Assembly: GCA_020216655.1 (NCBI GenBank)
Contig: JAIWNU010000093.1
Coordinates: forward strand, 1 to 13,599
From: Treponema sp.
Lineage (GTDB): Bacteria > Spirochaetota > Spirochaetia > Treponematales > Breznakiellaceae
Reading direction: 5' to 3'
DNA: 13,599 bases
Below the pieces are notes generated by a model, which was not told where the DNA came from, made no database searches, and saw nothing but the letters and a program-made list of their open reading frames with translations. Shown here one piece after another: positions 5,376 to 12,771 of the stretch. Every line of letters begins with the position of its first letter. Within the stretch, counting starts at the first letter, position 1. The translations under genes were made by a program, and so were the position numbers.

Positions 5376-7301
5376 TTACAAACCAAGCGATCTGCTAATC
5401 TTCGCCCGAGAAACCGAAAGGATTTCTCCCGTGTCTACCCTCACAAGCCTGAGATAAACTTCCCATGCTATATCATTATCTTGAGATGCAGGCAAAGAAA
5501 CCAAAGCAGGCAGTATGAGATATTCGGCCCCCAGCAATTTTCCGACCTTAGCAGCGCTTTCAATATCTGCAATGGCAGACAGGGACAGTTCAAGCTCCTG
5601 CAGTATGGCCTGAAGGTCATTCCGTTCAAGCAGCGTAAATCGGTTAGATTGTATAGCGGCCTGCAGCAGCCGCGCTCCAAAGCGTTCCGCATTTTTTTCC
5701 TGGGCTGCAAAGGGGACAAGAGAAACCCGTGAAGCCCTGGTTACCGAGGCAGCTGAATAATCGATGAGACGGTTTACCGTTTCCGAAAAAAGTTCATCAA
5801 GAATAGAATCCTTATCCCGTTCCGGCACAGCCTTAGCCTCGTAGTAGTCATCGGAAGGCAGAGTAACCTTTTCGCCTGAGAGCAAGCTGATTTCTTCCTT
5901 GGCAAGACGGATAATAATTGCTTCCAGCCGGTCTGCTGTCCAGTTTGCCCCCGTATGATGACTTACAGCACCGGCGGTGCCGCCCTCGCTTTCGCCTTTC
6001 TCGCCATAGGTGAGGAATATATATTTGCCCCGGCTTCGCTGGGCAATTTGGCGGAGTTGATATTCGCCGCTGATATCAAGACCTCCGGTACCGATGCTGT
6101 GAATTTTAATTCCCTTGACTCTGGCCTGTTCTGCCGATTCGTTATAGGGTATGCCATCCTTATACGTATGGGCCGGCGCATCGGTTATGATAAAGGCTAA
6201 CCGCGAGCCCTTTGAGTTCCAGTTCATACGGGTATCCAGAGCGGCAGCAAGGGCTGCTTCCAAATCCTCTGGCGTGTCGCCCCCGCCATCGGCATAGGCT
6301 CCGGCTAAATAGGACTGAAACTTCTTAAGATCCTCAGTTAGAGGATATTCCCGGGTTATATATTCATCGCCCCGGTCACGGTACAGCACAAGCCCAAACC
6401 GGATGCGAGGCCGAGGATTTGCTAAATCCAGATTATCCTTAATAATTTCTATGGTTGCCTTAAGCCGCTCTATTTCTTCTCCCATAGATCCAGTGGTATC
6501 TAAAATAAAGACGATATCAAGCGGCACGGGAGACGGAACCCAGCGGCCCCCCTGGGGCGGCCGAGCGGGTATGATAAGGGCCAGGGACCGCAAACCCTTT
6601 GGATCAAAGGGAATGCGGCCAGAGATCGATTTTTTGCCCGGTTCGGATAGCGGAGCCACGGCTTCTGCGGACCATGGGCCAATCGCATCCAGAGGGGGCG
6701 TTAAAAGGACCTTTCCGTCCGCATAGGTGCTCAGGGTTTCTACCAACAGGTTTTTATCGTTATAAATAGAAACCTGGGCATTTGGTACTGGCTGGCCCGT
6801 TTCATCGAGAACCGACAGCATAATCCGGTTTTCTACGGGTATGGGGCGGATAGCAGAAGCGCTCTTATAACGGTTAAGAAAATCGAGGAAATAGTTATAT
6901 TGATTATTATCATCGGCGACTCCTGCCTTAAGTCCCGATTCGGTGTTGACGGGCCGTCCCGTGCCTGCAGAGCTTTTCATGGCTGAAGGAGGAGCACCTT
7001 TTTCCCCCGCGGGAGCCGACTCGGCCATATATAGCTCAGCATCGCTGCCGTCTGCCCGCTTCCGTACAAAGCTAGGATCTGCAACCGGTTCAGGGGTGCC
7101 GATTCCGCTTTTATCAGCCTTTTCCGTTTTTACATCTCCCCCTGCTGTTGCATCACTAGCTGCAGCACTCGCTGCAGCAGGGGCGGCACTGGAACAGCCG
7201 CTACTCATCAATATACCTACCAGGAGCAGACCGCTTACTAAAAGACCGAAGGATTTAATAAAGAAGGTTCGTATGGTTTTCATACCTATACTATAGCGCA
7301 T
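5376..7301 (-). CDS. VWA-domain lipoprotein with C-terminal CsgG/FlgO-like domain, 641 aa
   Basis: A lipoprotein signal peptide ends at C36 (SSGC). ATG at 7301 has a weak AAGG in front; a second ATG at 7283 (M7, MKTIRTFF) gives an equally good signal peptide and has TATAGT exactly 6 bp before it. Residues ~36-130 are an Ala/Ser-rich linker. Residues ~158-202 look like a carboxypeptidase-regulatory-like fold (GQPVPNAQVSIYN followed by TYADGKVLLT). Residues ~259-432 are a VWA domain with the metal site complete: D268-x-T270-x-S272 (DTTGS), T343 in GGGDTPED and D374 in IITDAP. Residues ~521-641 resemble CsgG/FlgO: RFTLLERNDLQAILQE, then AAKVGKLLGAEYLILPALVS and VDTGEILSVSRAKIS. VWA domains usually bind proteins through a metal ion, so a periplasmic or surface adhesion or scaffold role is plausible. 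Function is not established. Confidence 0.88.
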   Translation of the reverse strand: MRYSIGMKTIRTFFIKSFGLLVSGLLLVGILMSSGCSSAAPAAASAAASDATAGGDVKTEKADKSGIGTPEPVADPSFVRKRADGSDAELYMAESAPAGEKGAPPSAMKSSAGTGRPVNTESGLKAGVADDNNQYNYFLDFLNRYKSASAIRPIPVENRIMLSVLDETGQPVPNAQVSIYNDKNLLVETLSTYADGKVLLTPPLDAIGPWSAEAVAPLSEPGKKSISGRIPFDPKGLRSLALIIPARPPQGGRWVPSPVPLDIVFILDTTGSMGEEIERLKATIEIIKDNLDLANPRPRIRFGLVLYRDRGDEYITREYPLTEDLKKFQSYLAGAYADGGGDTPEDLEAALAAALDTRMNWNSKGSRLAFIITDAPAHTYKDGIPYNESAEQARVKGIKIHSIGTGGLDISGEYQLRQIAQRSRGKYIFLTYGEKGESEGGTAGAVSHHTGANWTADRLEAIIIRLAKEEISLLSGEKVTLPSDDYYEAKAVPERDKDSILDELFSETVNRLIDYSAASVTRASRVSLVPFAAQEKNAERFGARLLQAAIQSNRFTLLERNDLQAILQELELSLSAIADIESAAKVGKLLGAEYLILPALVSLPASQDNDIAWEVYLRLVRVDTGEILSVSRAKISRSLGL

Positions 7302-7309
7302 TCCGGGCC

Positions 7310-7339
7310 TTGACGCTCATGATTCAGCCAAGATATTGT
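7310..7339 (+). promoter_or_regulatory. Possible promoter of the cysteine-cluster gene
   Basis: TTGACG (7310-7315) and TATTGT (7334-7339) with an 18-bp spacer lie in the 60-bp gap between two divergent genes and point to the gene starting at 7362. The -10 match is moderate. Confidence 0.35.
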
Positions 7340-7361
7340 ACCACATCCCGGAACAGTAATT

Positions 7362-8063
7362 ATGAAAACTATCTCTCATTACCGACCAGAGGCCCTTGAG
7401 GGAACCGCCCTTGCGGAGGCCCTGCACCGGCTGTACGAAATTTATGAGCGGATTGAACAAAGCCAGACCGCATGGATCGCGGCGAGTCCCTTTCGCTGTC
7501 CTGAGGGCTGCGGTTCCTGCTGCGAAAACTTTGAGCCCGATATTCTTGACGTGGAAGCCTATTTTCTTGCCGCATGGATGCTGGTCAACCAAAAAAACCG
7601 TCTTAAAACCCTAAGCTTTGATTCGGATCAGCGGGGCTGCATCCTGGCGGATCCGAACAATCCCTATCACTGTACGGTCTATGAAGGCCGGCCCCTTATT
7701 TGCCGGCTTTTTGCCTATTCGGGGGACCGGGGAAAAGATGGCAGCGTGCGGTACCGGCCCTGCAAATTCATGAAAGGCGAGTATATGCAGGGCGGCTCAG
7801 GAAAAACCTATGCTGAACAGGAAATGCAGAGTCTTTTTGGAACCCTGCCGCCGGTCATGGGAGACCTGGCAGGAGAGGCAGTATTGATCCTCCCCGAACG
7901 TTCAGGCGACCGGTATCCCTTGAGGGAGATACTCCCCCAGGCAATCATAAAAATTCAATATCTCATGGATTTGGCTGCCTTTGCAAACACAAGTTCCAAG
8001 GGAGACGGGGATAACGACGGGGACAACGATAACGATGGAGCTCCCCTGCCTCGGGCGAGCTAA
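7362..8063 (+). CDS. YkgJ-type cysteine-cluster protein, 233 aa
   Basis: The signature is a tight cysteine group C46-x3-C50-x2-C53-C54 (RCPEGCGSCC), followed by C93, C104, C114 (in YEGRPLICRLF) and C134 (RPCKFM). This is the pattern of the YkgJ/UPF0153 family (CxxCxxCC), proposed to hold zinc or an iron-sulphur cluster; the biochemical role of the family is not settled. There is no signal peptide, so the protein should be cytoplasmic. ATG at 7362 is the only sensible start; the ribosome binding site is weak (CCGGAACAG). The C-terminal ~20 residues are a low-complexity tail of Gly, Asp and Asn (GDGDNDGDNDNDG), encoded by a near-repeated GGGGAYAACGAY stretch at 8005-8035. It converges with the nitroreductase gene, whose stop is 11 bp away. 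Confidence 0.85.
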   Translation: MKTISHYRPEALEGTALAEALHRLYEIYERIEQSQTAWIAASPFRCPEGCGSCCENFEPDILDVEAYFLAAWMLVNQKNRLKTLSFDSDQRGCILADPNNPYHCTVYEGRPLICRLFAYSGDRGKDGSVRYRPCKFMKGEYMQGGSGKTYAEQEMQSLFGTLPPVMGDLAGEAVLILPERSGDRYPLREILPQAIIKIQYLMDLAAFANTSSKGDGDNDGDNDNDGAPLPRAS

Positions 8064-8074
8064 AGAAAAGCCCG

Positions 8075-8608
8075 CTACCGCTCAAGGGGCCTTCGCCAGC
8101 CGTTTTCCCACAGAATTTCGGATAAGGGAAGCCGGTGTTTATCCGCCACAGGCCGCTCCGCATCGGCCGGGTAGCCTAAAGCAACGAGTTCCACAATAGG
8201 TACATCAGCAGGGATCTGCAGGGCTTCTTTAACCGGTTCCGGATCAAATGAGCCTATCCAGCAGGTTCCGAGCCCCATGGCGGTGGCCGCCAGGGTTAAA
8301 TGGTCAATGGCGATGGCCACGTCGATTGGATAGGCCGGCTCTCCGCATCGCATGACCCGTTTGTCCGTTTCCGCACAGGCGGCTATAATAACAGGACATT
8401 GGCGAAGAAAGGGCTGCCCGCCTGCGGCGGCAACTTTCTCCCGAAGCTCCAGATCGGTGACCAAAATAAAACGCCATTCCTGGGCATTCCGTGCTGACGG
8501 GGCAAGCCGCACTGCAGAAAAAATAGAGATCAGTTTTTCCCGCTCTACCGGTTTGTCTAAAAAGGACCGCACACTGCGCCGATGGGCAATTGCATCAAAC
8601 AAGTTCAT
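8075..8608 (-). CDS. Nitroreductase-family FMN protein, 177 aa
   Basis: A compact nitroreductase-fold flavoprotein. The N-terminus MNLFDAIAHRRSVRSF carries the RRSVR FMN-phosphate contact, APSARNAQEWRFILV is the second FMN segment, and AATAMGLGTCWIG plus IVELVALGYPAD complete the family pattern. Family members reduce nitro groups, quinones or other acceptors with NAD(P)H as FMN dimers; the substrate here is unknown. Start is ATG at 8608 because the conserved core begins there; the frame remains open to 8815 but that extension runs into the divergent hydrolase gene and has no family similarity. There is no ribosome binding site before 8608. Instead a promoter is placed so that the mRNA would begin at or next to the A of the ATG (leaderless). 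It is divergent from the hydrolase gene. Confidence 0.92.
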   Translation of the reverse strand: MNLFDAIAHRRSVRSFLDKPVEREKLISIFSAVRLAPSARNAQEWRFILVTDLELREKVAAAGGQPFLRQCPVIIAACAETDKRVMRCGEPAYPIDVAIAIDHLTLAATAMGLGTCWIGSFDPEPVKEALQIPADVPIVELVALGYPADAERPVADKHRLPLSEILWENGWRRPLER

Positions 8609-8617
8609 GTATATAGT
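8590..8617 (+). promoter_or_regulatory. Possible promoter of the hydrolase gene, overlapping the divergent one
   Basis: TTGCAT (8590-8595), a 16-bp spacer and TATAGT (8612-8617) point to the hydrolase gene. Its -10 shares 3 bp with the -10 of the nitroreductase promoter on the other strand, and its -35 lies in the nitroreductase coding region, so the two would compete for polymerase. TATGAT (8619-8624) is an alternative -10. Confidence 0.35.
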
Positions 8618-8643
8618 GTATGATGTAGCGCCCAATATGACAA
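8615..8643 (-). promoter_or_regulatory. Promoter of the nitroreductase gene (leaderless geometry)
   Basis: On the minus strand TTGTCA (8643-8638), a 17-bp spacer and TACACT (8620-8615) are followed by 6 nt and then the ATG at 8608. The predicted start is at the A of the ATG, and no Shine-Dalgarno sequence is present. Confidence 0.6.
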
Positions 8644-8659
8644 GAGAAAGGGGATCTTC

Positions 8660-9694
8660 ATGGAACAGGTACTGCATGCTTTGCTCTGGCTGCCGGTTTG
8701 CTTGGCCGGTATATGGCTGCTTTCCGTTATTATCATCAGCATACGATCTTATATTCTCATGTTCCGGCCTAAATTTCAGGATCTTGAATATTGTCGCACC
8801 TGGGGGCTTGAACATGGAGAGTTTGACCAGAATTTTTTAAGCCTCCCCTGGGAATTGGTTACCGTACAGGCGGCCCACCGCAATGCACCGGTTGCGGCTC
8901 TTTACTTGCCAGCCCGAAGCGGTGAAAAAAATGTTAAAGCCCCAGGCATTGCCATCTTTGTCCATGGCATTACCTGGACTCGGTACGGCATGTTTAAGTA
9001 TATGGGCCCCTTTATTGAACAGGGGTGGCATGTACTTGCGGTGGATCTTCCGGGCCACGGGGACAGCCCGGTGGGCAGCAAAACGGTGCCTTCCTACGGC
9101 TACCATGAAAAATATGATATTGATGCGGTGGTCGACTGGGCCCGCAGCCGTTTTGGCCAAGGGCTGCCGGTGATTCTTGTGGGGGAATCCATGGGAGCCG
9201 GCACGGTGCTCCAATATGCGCCCTTGGGAGCTCCTGGGGGTTCAAGCCCAAAAGATTGGAAGGTCGCGGCTATTATTGCCGATTGTTCCTACACCTCAGC
9301 GGCAGAGGAGCTTGAGGCGCGGCTTGCCGATACGGGGGTTCCCCGCTTTATCGCTGCGCCGGTCCGCCATACGGTAGATTGGATGCTTAGGATGTTCCGA
9401 GGCTACGGGCTTTCCGATCCTTCTCCTAAAACTGCGGTCCTGCAAAGCCCCGTTCCTATCCTTTTCATCCATGGGGAAGCGGATACCTATGTGCCTACCT
9501 GGATGTCCCAGGACATGGCGGACCGGCGCAGGGCCCTGAAGGCTGGACCCACCGAACTAGTGCTCGTGCCTGAGGCAAGCCACGCAAAAAGCGTTATGGT
9601 GAACCGGGAGCTTTGGTTTTCCGCAGTGTTCGATTTTCTAAACCGGGTTCTGCCTCAGAATGCTCCTGAACTTGGTACGAAGGACGCGGTCTGA
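8660..9694 (+). CDS. Membrane-anchored alpha/beta hydrolase, 344 aa
   Basis: An N-terminal hydrophobic segment (residues ~6-34, LLWLPVCLAGIWLLSVIIISI) would anchor the protein in the inner membrane. The hydrolase fold follows: strand and oxyanion region IAIFVHGITW (H102-G103), VLAVDLPGHGDS, nucleophile elbow GESMG with S177, acid D275 in FIHGEADTYVP, and catalytic H308 in PEASHAKS. The triad is complete, so an esterase, lipase or acyl hydrolase activity is expected; the lid is small (around 210-260) and gives no substrate hint. ATG at 8660 has AAGGGG (8648-8653) with a 6-nt spacer. It resembles the many YqkD/BEM46-type hydrolases of bacteria with an N-terminal anchor. It stands alone on its strand; no clear terminator follows it. 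Confidence 0.9.
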   Translation: MEQVLHALLWLPVCLAGIWLLSVIIISIRSYILMFRPKFQDLEYCRTWGLEHGEFDQNFLSLPWELVTVQAAHRNAPVAALYLPARSGEKNVKAPGIAIFVHGITWTRYGMFKYMGPFIEQGWHVLAVDLPGHGDSPVGSKTVPSYGYHEKYDIDAVVDWARSRFGQGLPVILVGESMGAGTVLQYAPLGAPGGSSPKDWKVAAIIADCSYTSAAEELEARLADTGVPRFIAAPVRHTVDWMLRMFRGYGLSDPSPKTAVLQSPVPILFIHGEADTYVPTWMSQDMADRRRALKAGPTELVLVPEASHAKSVMVNRELWFSAVFDFLNRVLPQNAPELGTKDAV

Positions 9695-9700
9695 AGGCTG

Positions 9701-9761
9701 TGCGGGCGGCCCCCGCAATAGCGGCTCGCAGGTGCGGTCCTCCACAATAGGGGCTCCCGAG
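9701..9761. repeat. Imperfect ~29-32-bp tandem duplication
   Basis: CAATAGCGGCTC (9716-9727) and CAATAGGGGCTC (9745-9756) match at 11 of 12 bases and each follows TGCGG (9701 and 9733), so the stretch is two diverged copies of one unit. The first contains a 6-bp stem TGCGGG/CCCGCA (9701-9706/9712-9717). It begins 6 bp after the hydrolase stop. Function is unknown. Confidence 0.5.
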
Positions 9762-9772
9762 TAAAGCGCTGC

Positions 9773-9797
9773 GGGTTGCCAGTCTCCCTGGCAGCCC
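9773..9797. other. Hairpin downstream of the hydrolase gene
   Basis: GGGTTGCCAG (9773-9782) pairs with CTGGCAGCCC (9788-9797), 10 bp with one T-G wobble and a 5-nt loop. No T-run follows, so it is not a standard intrinsic terminator, though it may protect the mRNA 3' end. Confidence 0.5.
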
Positions 9798-9837
9798 CAT
9801 AGCCGCCGGACTTAACGCCACACCGCCATGCTTTTCA

Positions 9838-9885
9838 TCAAACTAGAGTTGGCTTTTTTTTAATTTGCTCAAACTAGAGCCGCCT
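9838..9885. repeat. Direct repeat across the murJ stop codon
   Basis: TCAAACTAGAG occurs at 9838-9848 and again at 9869-9879, and with the flanking bases the match is 17 of 20. The right copy contains the murJ stop codon (minus strand, TAG at 9876-9874), so the left copy is a duplicate of the gene's last codons placed just after it. An eight-T run (9853-9861 region) lies between them. Confidence 0.65.
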
Positions 9886-11481
9886 TTTGAGGCTTTTTCC
9901 AATCGCGAGGGCCTGTTTATCCTTGGTACATACCAGCAGCGCTATCCCGATGAGGCCAAACACAAGGCCGTTCAGCACCAGAGGGAGGCCATAGCTCATC
10001 AACCTGCCGCGACCATGCATCAATGTAAGTAATAAAGGACTGAGCCATAAAAGGGGCAGCAGCGCCAGAACCGAAAAAACCGCCAGTTTTGTGGTATAGC
10101 CCAGGGCGGAAGCCACCGCTCGGCCCACAGCAACCTGGGGATTTTTCCGTAAAAAAAGCAGCAGAAACACCGTATTTACCATACTCGCCAGGGTAAGGGC
10201 CAATGCAACGCCTCCCCCCTTCATGGGACCCACCAGCAGGGCCGCGAGGAGCATATTCACCAGAAAAGAAAGGATGCCCGCCAGGGTCGGCGACTTAGAA
10301 TCGCTCTGGGCGTAAAACGCAGGAGCCAGGATGCGGTTTATGGCGATAAAGAAAAGCCCCACAATGTGATAGGCAAAGGCAGTCTTGGTAAGGGCCACCG
10401 ATTCTTCATTAAAAGAATTAGCCTGAAAGAGAAACCTGATAATAAGTTCCCCCTGATACAGGGAAAACACCGTCACCGGAATAGTGATGAGGGCGATAAT
10501 ATCCATAGCGGTGATAAGCCGCCGATTGTATTCATCCCATTGGCCTTTTTTGGTGTAGCCTGCCAGGTCCGGCAGGAGGACCGTACCGATAGATACGGCA
10601 AAGATCCCCAGAAAAAGCTCCTGGAGCCGCAAAGAATACTGCAGGCTCGAGACAACCCCCGGCCCGGCCTTGCCGGCCAAAGCGGTGGAAACAAGATCAT
10701 TAAGTTGATAGGCCGCCATCCCCACAATAGTGGGACCGATAAGCCGCAGCACGGTTCTGGTGCCGGGATTGGTAAAGGCTTTTTTGAGGCCCGTAAATTG
10801 TATCCGGTAACCAAGCCGGTACACCGCGGGCCATTGGACCAGGGCTTGCAGCATCCCGCCGATAATGACACCCCAGGCCATTGCCCGGGCGGGGTTTTTC
10901 ACAAAGGGACTTAACGCATAGGAACAGATAATGATAACTATGTTTAAAACAATCGGGGCCACGCCGGAGGGGGAAAAAATCCCATGGGAGTTCAGAATCC
11001 CCTGCAAAAAGGCCGCAAAGGAGATGAGGGCCAGGAAGGGAAACATAATCTGGGTAAGCAGAATTGTTTCGTTCAGCTCTTTCAGGCTAAAAATGGGGAC
11101 CAAGAGCGGCGTGGCCCCGATGCCGATGACGACCGCCAGGGTAACCAGAAAGGTAAGGAGGGTTATAAAGGATGATAAAAACTCCTTTGTTTTTTCCTTG
11201 TCGTCCTCGATAAGATAGCCCTTAAAGGTGGGAATAAAGGCGACCGCGATAGAACCTTCGGCGAAAAGCCTGCGAAACAGGTTGGGAATCATAAAGGCCA
11301 CGGTGAAGGCGTCCGAAAGGGCCGTCGTGCCGAGGAGTGAAGCCTTTACCATTTCCCGGACCAGCCCTGCGATACGGGATCCCAGGGTGAGAAGCGAGAG
11401 TACCGAGCCCTGCCGCACGAGGGAGCTTGCCTGGCCTGCCTTTGGGCTTGAGCCAGTTTCACTGTTAATATCATCAGCCAT
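9874..11481 (-). CDS. murJ: Lipid II flippase MurJ (MviN family), 535 aa
   Basis: MurJ moves lipid-linked peptidoglycan precursor (lipid II) across the inner membrane and is usually essential. The family signature near the N-terminus is clear: VLSLLTLGSRIAGLVREMV, then ALSDAFTVAFMIPNLFRRLF and AEGSIAVAFIPTF, including arginines typical of the central cavity. About 14 membrane segments extend to the C-terminus, where KSLKRRL ends the protein; length fits the family. I set the start at ATG 11481: AAGGA (11494-11490) lies 8 nt upstream and the ATG overlaps the stop of the phosphodiesterase gene by 8 nt, a sign of coupling. The frame is open to 11601 but that part is only the other frame of the neighbour. 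It is last in a three-gene operon; no intrinsic terminator is evident after it. Confidence 0.95.
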   Translation of the reverse strand: MADDINSETGSSPKAGQASSLVRQGSVLSLLTLGSRIAGLVREMVKASLLGTTALSDAFTVAFMIPNLFRRLFAEGSIAVAFIPTFKGYLIEDDKEKTKEFLSSFITLLTFLVTLAVVIGIGATPLLVPIFSLKELNETILLTQIMFPFLALISFAAFLQGILNSHGIFSPSGVAPIVLNIVIIICSYALSPFVKNPARAMAWGVIIGGMLQALVQWPAVYRLGYRIQFTGLKKAFTNPGTRTVLRLIGPTIVGMAAYQLNDLVSTALAGKAGPGVVSSLQYSLRLQELFLGIFAVSIGTVLLPDLAGYTKKGQWDEYNRRLITAMDIIALITIPVTVFSLYQGELIIRFLFQANSFNEESVALTKTAFAYHIVGLFFIAINRILAPAFYAQSDSKSPTLAGILSFLVNMLLAALLVGPMKGGGVALALTLASMVNTVFLLLFLRKNPQVAVGRAVASALGYTTKLAVFSVLALLPLLWLSPLLLTLMHGRGRLMSYGLPLVLNGLVFGLIGIALLVCTKDKQALAIGKSLKRRL

Positions 11482-12265
11482 GAGCATATTCCTTGATAAC
11501 CGGCAGTATATCCTGAGGTTTGTTGGTAATAAGCCCCGCACAGGATTTATCCTCCAACAGCTTGCGGGCCAGGTCTGGGTCGTCCACCGTCCAAGGCACA
11601 ATAGGCCTCCGGCCCAGTTTCCCGAGCATCAAGCTGAATGCCCGGTTTACCTTGTGGTGTATCGGTTTGAGATAATCGCAGCCGGCAAGCCAGCGGCCTT
11701 CTCCATGGCGCAGATAGGAAGGGAGTTCCGGATCGTCGCACCAAATCACCGCCGTGGGAAACTGGGGAGCGTTTTTCTTAAAACTCCGCAGGGCAAGGGG
11801 ATTAAAGGATGATACGGTAATACGCCCCTCGGCCCGCCTGCCAAAGGATGCGAGCATATCAGCTAAGGCCTCTGGCAGGGGATCCAGAGAGATTTTGCGC
11901 GTTTTTAGTTCTATATCGATGTAGAGATCCGGAAGGAAGCTTTCCAGCACTTCCTGGAGCATGGGCAGCCTGCAATGGGAAAACCGCGCATCAAACCAGG
12001 AGCCAACATCCAGATCTTTGATTTCATCCCAGGTGCAGTCCTCTATATTACGGTCCAGACCTGCGGTTCGCTTGAGCGAATCGTCATGGAGAACCACAAG
12101 CTGGCCGCTTTTGCAGCGATGAATGTCCAATTCGAGCCCCGGAGCCCCCAGTTTTTTAGCAAGACTAAAGGCTTCCATCGTGTTTTCTGGCGCCAGGGAA
12201 GAGCAGCCCCGGTGGGCAAAAAGGAGGGGTCTCGGAAGTTCAGGCAGCAGGGGGACACGGCTCAT
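11474..12265 (-). CDS. Glycerophosphodiester phosphodiesterase, 263 aa
   Basis: It hydrolyses glycerophosphodiesters (deacylated phospholipids) to sn-glycerol-3-phosphate and an alcohol. The catalytic pattern of the GDPD TIM-barrel family is complete: H18-R19-G20 in FAHRG, E27-N28 in LAPENTMEAF, E45 and D47 in GLELDIHRC, and H60-D61 in VVLHDDSLKRT. Later landmarks are DIELKT, ITVSSFNP, VPWTVDDPD and GLITNKPQD. There is no signal peptide, so it is cytoplasmic and UgpQ-like rather than GlpQ-like. ATG at 12265 overlaps the stop of the preceding gene as ATGA, with GGGGGGA upstream. It sits between a coiled-coil gene and murJ, which places membrane lipid turnover and lipid II transport in one transcript. 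Confidence 0.95.
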   Translation of the reverse strand: MSRVPLLPELPRPLLFAHRGCSSLAPENTMEAFSLAKKLGAPGLELDIHRCKSGQLVVLHDDSLKRTAGLDRNIEDCTWDEIKDLDVGSWFDARFSHCRLPMLQEVLESFLPDLYIDIELKTRKISLDPLPEALADMLASFGRRAEGRITVSSFNPLALRSFKKNAPQFPTAVIWCDDPELPSYLRHGEGRWLAGCDYLKPIHHKVNRAFSLMLGKLGRRPIVPWTVDDPDLARKLLEDKSCAGLITNKPQDILPVIKEYAHG

Positions 12266-12741
12266 TGAGAAGTTCCCCCCAATTTTGCCTTAAGTTCCGC
12301 AAGGGCAGCTGCTGCCTGAGCCTCTTTTTCAAGTTTTGCCAGGTTTCGTTCCGTTTCGGCAGCGGCTTCATCGCCGGGGAGCCGCCCCGTGGCGATAAGG
12401 AGTTCCTGTTCAAGCAAATCCGGGTCTACCGTACGCTGCCGGGCGGCGAGGCCGGGGAGCTGCCGTCTCATCGATTCAATCTGAAGCTTTAGTTCTGCCT
12501 CTTCATTCTGAATTGCTGTTAGATCGGCGCGGATGCGTTCCGCAGCCTTTTCTGCTTCCTGGGCCAGGTCTTCTGCCCCTTTGCTCCGGGCCAGTTCAAC
12601 CCGGCTTTTCCACTTTTCCAGTTCCGCTTCCAGTTCGGCCCGTTTTTTTTCCGTAAGCTTGAGGGTTGCCAGGTGGGCTACAATATATGCCTTTGCATCT
12701 TCGGGACTCATCCCTAAAAGGTCTTCCGGTCTTTGTTCCAT
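12262..12741 (-). CDS. Coiled-coil protein of unknown function, 159 aa
   Basis: I do not recognise a named family. ATG at 12741 follows AGGAGAGGAG (ends 7 nt before) and begins MEQRPEDLLGMSPEDAKAYI. From about residue 25 to 100 and again 125-155 the protein is almost all Glu, Lys, Ala, Leu and Arg in heptad-like order (for example KKRAELEAELEKWKSRVELA), so a long coiled coil is expected. There is no signal peptide or membrane segment. It is first in an operon with the phosphodiesterase (ATGA overlap) and murJ, which hints at a scaffolding or chaperone role near the membrane, but nothing in the sequence proves it. The frame remains open to 12822; that extension lacks a ribosome binding site and runs over the promoter. 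Confidence 0.8.
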   Translation of the reverse strand: MEQRPEDLLGMSPEDAKAYIVAHLATLKLTEKKRAELEAELEKWKSRVELARSKGAEDLAQEAEKAAERIRADLTAIQNEEAELKLQIESMRRQLPGLAARQRTVDPDLLEQELLIATGRLPGDEAAAETERNLAKLEKEAQAAAALAELKAKLGGTSQ

Positions 12742-12771
12742 TGGAAGGCTCCTCTCCTTGAACTTTTCTAA

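Noticed and set aside
8075..8815. Longer nitroreductase starting at 8815
   Set aside because: The first 69 residues are antisense to the divergent hydrolase gene and cover the promoter; the family begins at MNLFDAI (8608).
10366..10914. 182-codon plus-strand open frame
   Set aside because: It is antisense to murJ and has no recognisable motif.
9874..11601. Longer MurJ starting at 11601
   Set aside because: The extension is the shadow of the phosphodiesterase gene and lacks MurJ similarity; ATG 11481 has a proper ribosome binding site.
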